From Streptomyces sp. NBC_00289 (GTDB lineage Bacteria; Actinomycetota; Actinomycetes; Streptomycetales; Streptomycetaceae), in NCBI RefSeq assembly GCF_041435115.1, contig NZ_CP108046.1, positions 6,200,001-6,264,000 on the forward strand: 64,000 nt of DNA, written 5' to 3'. The translations under genes and the position numbers were made by a program. How positions within the stretch are numbered: the stretch's first letter is position 1; each line of letters opens with the position of its first letter. The notes beneath the pieces are model-generated. The model did no database searches. It saw nothing but the letters and a program-made list of their open reading frames with translations, and was not told where the DNA came from. Shown here piece after piece: positions 62,273-64,000 of this stretch.

Positions 62273-63325
62273 ATGGAGGGGCTCGTGGACGGTGCGTTCA
62301 TCGAAGTGGACGGTGTCGAGAAGGTCTTCGACGTGCGCAGGAAGACCGGATTCCTGCGGAGCGAGCGGCGGCGGGTGCGGGCGGTCGACTCGATCTCCTT
62401 CACGGTGGCGCGCGGTGAGATGGTCGGCTACATCGGGCCGAACGGCGCGGGCAAGTCCACCACCATCAAGATGCTCACCGGGATTCTGACGCCGAGCGGC
62501 GGCCGGCTGCGGGTGGCGGGCATCGACCCGTCCCGTGAGCGGCTGCGTCTCGCGCACCGGATCGGGGTCGTGTTCGGGCAGCGGACGACGTTGTGGTGGG
62601 ACCTGCCGCTGATCGACTCGTACAAGCTGATGCACCGCATGTACCGGATTCCCGACGCCCGGTACCGGGAGAACCTCGACAGGTGTGTCGAACTCCTGGA
62701 GCTGAAGAGCCTGTTGGACGTGCCGGTGCGTCAGCTGTCGCTGGGGCAGCGGATGCGCGGCGACATCGCGGCCGCCCTGCTGCACGACCCGGAGGTGCTG
62801 TACCTCGACGAGCCGACGATCGGCCTCGACGTGATCTCCAAGGTCAGAGTGCGGGACTTCCTGCGGGAGTTGAACACCGAGCGGGGCACGACGGTGCTGC
62901 TGACCACGCACGACCTGCAGGACATCGAGCAGTTGTGCTCGCGGGTGATGGTGATCGACCACGGGCGGCTCATGTACGACGGTCCGCTCGCCGGGCTGCA
63001 CGAGGCGGGGGACAGTGAACGGACCCTGGTGGTGGACCTGGAGCGGGAGCTGCCGCCGATCGAGGCCCCGCCCGCGCGGGTGGTGCGGGTGGAGGGGCCG
63101 CGGCAGTGGCTGGCGTTCCCGGCGGCGGAGTCGGCCGCGGCGCTGGTGGCGAGGATCGCCGCCGAGTACCCGCTGCTGGACCTCTCGGTACGGGAGCCCG
63201 ACATCGAGGCCGTGATCGCGAAGATGTACGCGGAGTCGGCGGAGTCGGCGCACGCCTCGGAGACGTCGGCACTGGCATCGGCGGAGTCGTCGGACTCGTC
63301 GGCGTCGGAGGAAGCGGTCTCGTAG
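62273..63325 (+). CDS. ABC exporter ATPase
   Basis: A 350-residue ATPase of the ABC-2 type. Walker A is GYIGPNGAGKSTTIKML, the signature is QLSLGQRMRGDIAAAL (LSLGQ), Walker B is VLYLDEPTIGLD and the H-loop LLTTHDLQDIEQ. A C-terminal extension with a small beta-rich domain ends in an Ala/Ser/Glu-rich tail (SAESAHASETSALASAESSD). ATG 62273 and GTG 62285 are both possible; each lies near a GA-rich Shine-Dalgarno-like stretch. Together with the two permeases it forms an exporter. Confidence 0.88.
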   Translation: MEGLVDGAFIEVDGVEKVFDVRRKTGFLRSERRRVRAVDSISFTVARGEMVGYIGPNGAGKSTTIKMLTGILTPSGGRLRVAGIDPSRERLRLAHRIGVVFGQRTTLWWDLPLIDSYKLMHRMYRIPDARYRENLDRCVELLELKSLLDVPVRQLSLGQRMRGDIAAALLHDPEVLYLDEPTIGLDVISKVRVRDFLRELNTERGTTVLLTTHDLQDIEQLCSRVMVIDHGRLMYDGPLAGLHEAGDSERTLVVDLERELPPIEAPPARVVRVEGPRQWLAFPAAESAAALVARIAAEYPLLDLSVREPDIEAVIAKMYAESAESAHASETSALASAESSDSSASEEAVS

Positions 63326-63358
63326 CCGCGGGCCGGGGGAACTCGTACGCTGCTGTCC

Positions 63359-64000
63359 ATGACCGACGACCTTCCGGAGCTTCGCGCGTCCGACGCCGAT
63401 CGTGAACGAGTCGCCGAGGTCCTGCGGGACGCCCTCGCGGAGGGCCGGCTCGACATGACGGAGTTCGAGGAACGGCTCGACGCGACGTACAAGGCGCGCA
63501 CCTACGGGGAGCTGACGCCGATCACACGGGATCTTCCGGCCGCCCTCTCCTCCTCGGTGTCGATGATCAAGGACGTGGCGGGGCAGGGGAGTTGGGCGCA
63601 GCGGATCGTCGGGGGCGAGGGTTCCTCGACGTGGGCCGTGGCCGTGATGTCGGGGTTCCAGCGGCGGGGGCGCTGGACGGTGCCCAGGCGCTTCACCTCG
63701 TTCGCGTTCTGGGGCGGCGGTGAGATCGATCTGCGGGAGGCGAACTTCGCGGACCGGGAGGTCGTGATCAACTGCGTCGCGATCATGGGCGGGATGCAGA
63801 TCGTCGTGCCGCCGGGGGTCGAGGTCGTCGTCCGCGGGATCGGGATCATGGGCGGCTTCGACCAGCGCGAGGTGGGCACTCCGGGCGATCCGGGGGCGCC
63901 CCGCGTGGTGGTGACCGGGTTCGCGTTCTGGGGCGGGGTCGGGATCGAACGCAAGGTCACACGGGCCGAGCGGCAGCGGCTCAAGGAGGAGCGGCGGCGG
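63359..64000 (+). CDS. DUF1707 / LiaF-like cell-wall stress protein (3' end beyond window)
   Basis: The frame opens with ATG at 63359 and runs off the window after 214 codons. Residues ~9-60 are a DUF1707 domain (LRASDADRERVAEVLRDALAEGRLDMTEFEERL with YGELTPITRDLP). The rest, FTSFAFWGGGEIDLREANF and VINCVAIMGGMQIVVPPGVEV with GIGIMGGFDQ, is the LiaF/DUF2154-type C-terminal fold. Such proteins occur near cell-envelope genes. It follows the exporter ATPase by 33 bp and may be co-transcribed. Not visible as a closed frame because its stop lies outside. Confidence 0.82.
   Translation, partial: MTDDLPELRASDADRERVAEVLRDALAEGRLDMTEFEERLDATYKARTYGELTPITRDLPAALSSSVSMIKDVAGQGSWAQRIVGGEGSSTWAVAVMSGFQRRGRWTVPRRFTSFAFWGGGEIDLREANFADREVVINCVAIMGGMQIVVPPGVEVVVRGIGIMGGFDQREVGTPGDPGAPRVVVTGFAFWGGVGIERKVTRAERQRLKEERRR

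Overview
The window is high-GC actinobacterial chromosome, almost certainly from a Streptomyces. The evidence is the strong G/C bias at third codon positions, frequent GTG starts, many 4-bp start/stop overlaps, and Streptomyces marker genes: sigU/rsuA, the SsgA-like gene ssgG, DasR-type dre operators at a GlcNAc PTS, and 2Fe-2S, RDD and SUKH families typical of the genus. From memory, gene order follows the S. coelicolor core chromosome around SCO2956 down to about SCO2893. I see no transposase, integrase, prophage or CRISPR array, so this is core rather than island DNA.

Layout. 1-3.9 kb: 3' part of a HemD/winged-helix fusion, a DUF1772 membrane protein, a CGNR zinc-finger regulator, and the ECF sigma factor/anti-sigma pair sigU-rsuA. 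3.9-11.4 kb: a HelD-like RNA polymerase-associated ATPase, a structured-RNA locus, NAD-type malic enzyme, HU protein hupA, convergent murA, an AlgH/YqgE protein and a DUF3039 protein. 11.5-16.3 kb: a sugar ABC importer without its own ATPase plus a cytosolic GH20 hexosaminidase, behind a DasR-like operator. 16.5-22 kb: a translationally coupled three-subunit molybdenum hydroxylase operon with an unusual extended iron-sulfur subunit, a 40-residue membrane peptide and a small kinase-like protein. 22-30 kb: a SUKH-4 protein, tRNA-Cys, an MFS transporter, a DEAD/DEAH helicase, an IclR regulator, a secreted Lon-like protease, and an ArsR-type regulator behind a 42-bp palindrome. 30-39 kb: Lrp regulator/hpd pair, TPR protein, GlcD-like flavoprotein, ssgG, and two RDD membrane proteins.

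39-50 kb: a secreted M6 metalloprotease, NAD salvage genes pncB-pncA, clpS with a DUF2017 gene, an amino-acid permease, and a sulfur-carrier cysteine pathway (JAMM peptidase, cysteine leader peptide, cysO-like carrier, cysM), then a membrane-anchored PemK/MazF-like protein and an MBL-fold hydrolase. 50.5-53.8 kb: GlcNAc phosphotransferase permeases nagE2 and nagE1 with divergent nagF, controlled by dre palindromes. 53.8-64 kb: rph, a lipoprotein, rdgB, an unusual class-I tRNA with anticodon UAG, a bcp peroxiredoxin, a DUF3618 protein, a GroES paralogue, a guanidine-III riboswitch with its SMR exporter gene, a class A penicillin-binding protein, a three-gene ABC-2 exporter, and the start of a DUF1707 protein.

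Several units fit together functionally. The dre-marked PTS and the ABC/hexosaminidase operon would both take up and process chitin- or peptidoglycan-derived amino sugars. The JAMM/CysO/CysM group with its Cys-codon leader would make cysteine on a carrier protein under cysteine-sensing control. The least explained objects are the UAG-anticodon short-variable-loop tRNA, the multibranched RNA upstream of malic enzyme, the molybdenum hydroxylase that lacks the usual C-terminal GxGE signature, and the apparently leaderless, palindrome-covered arsR-type promoter.
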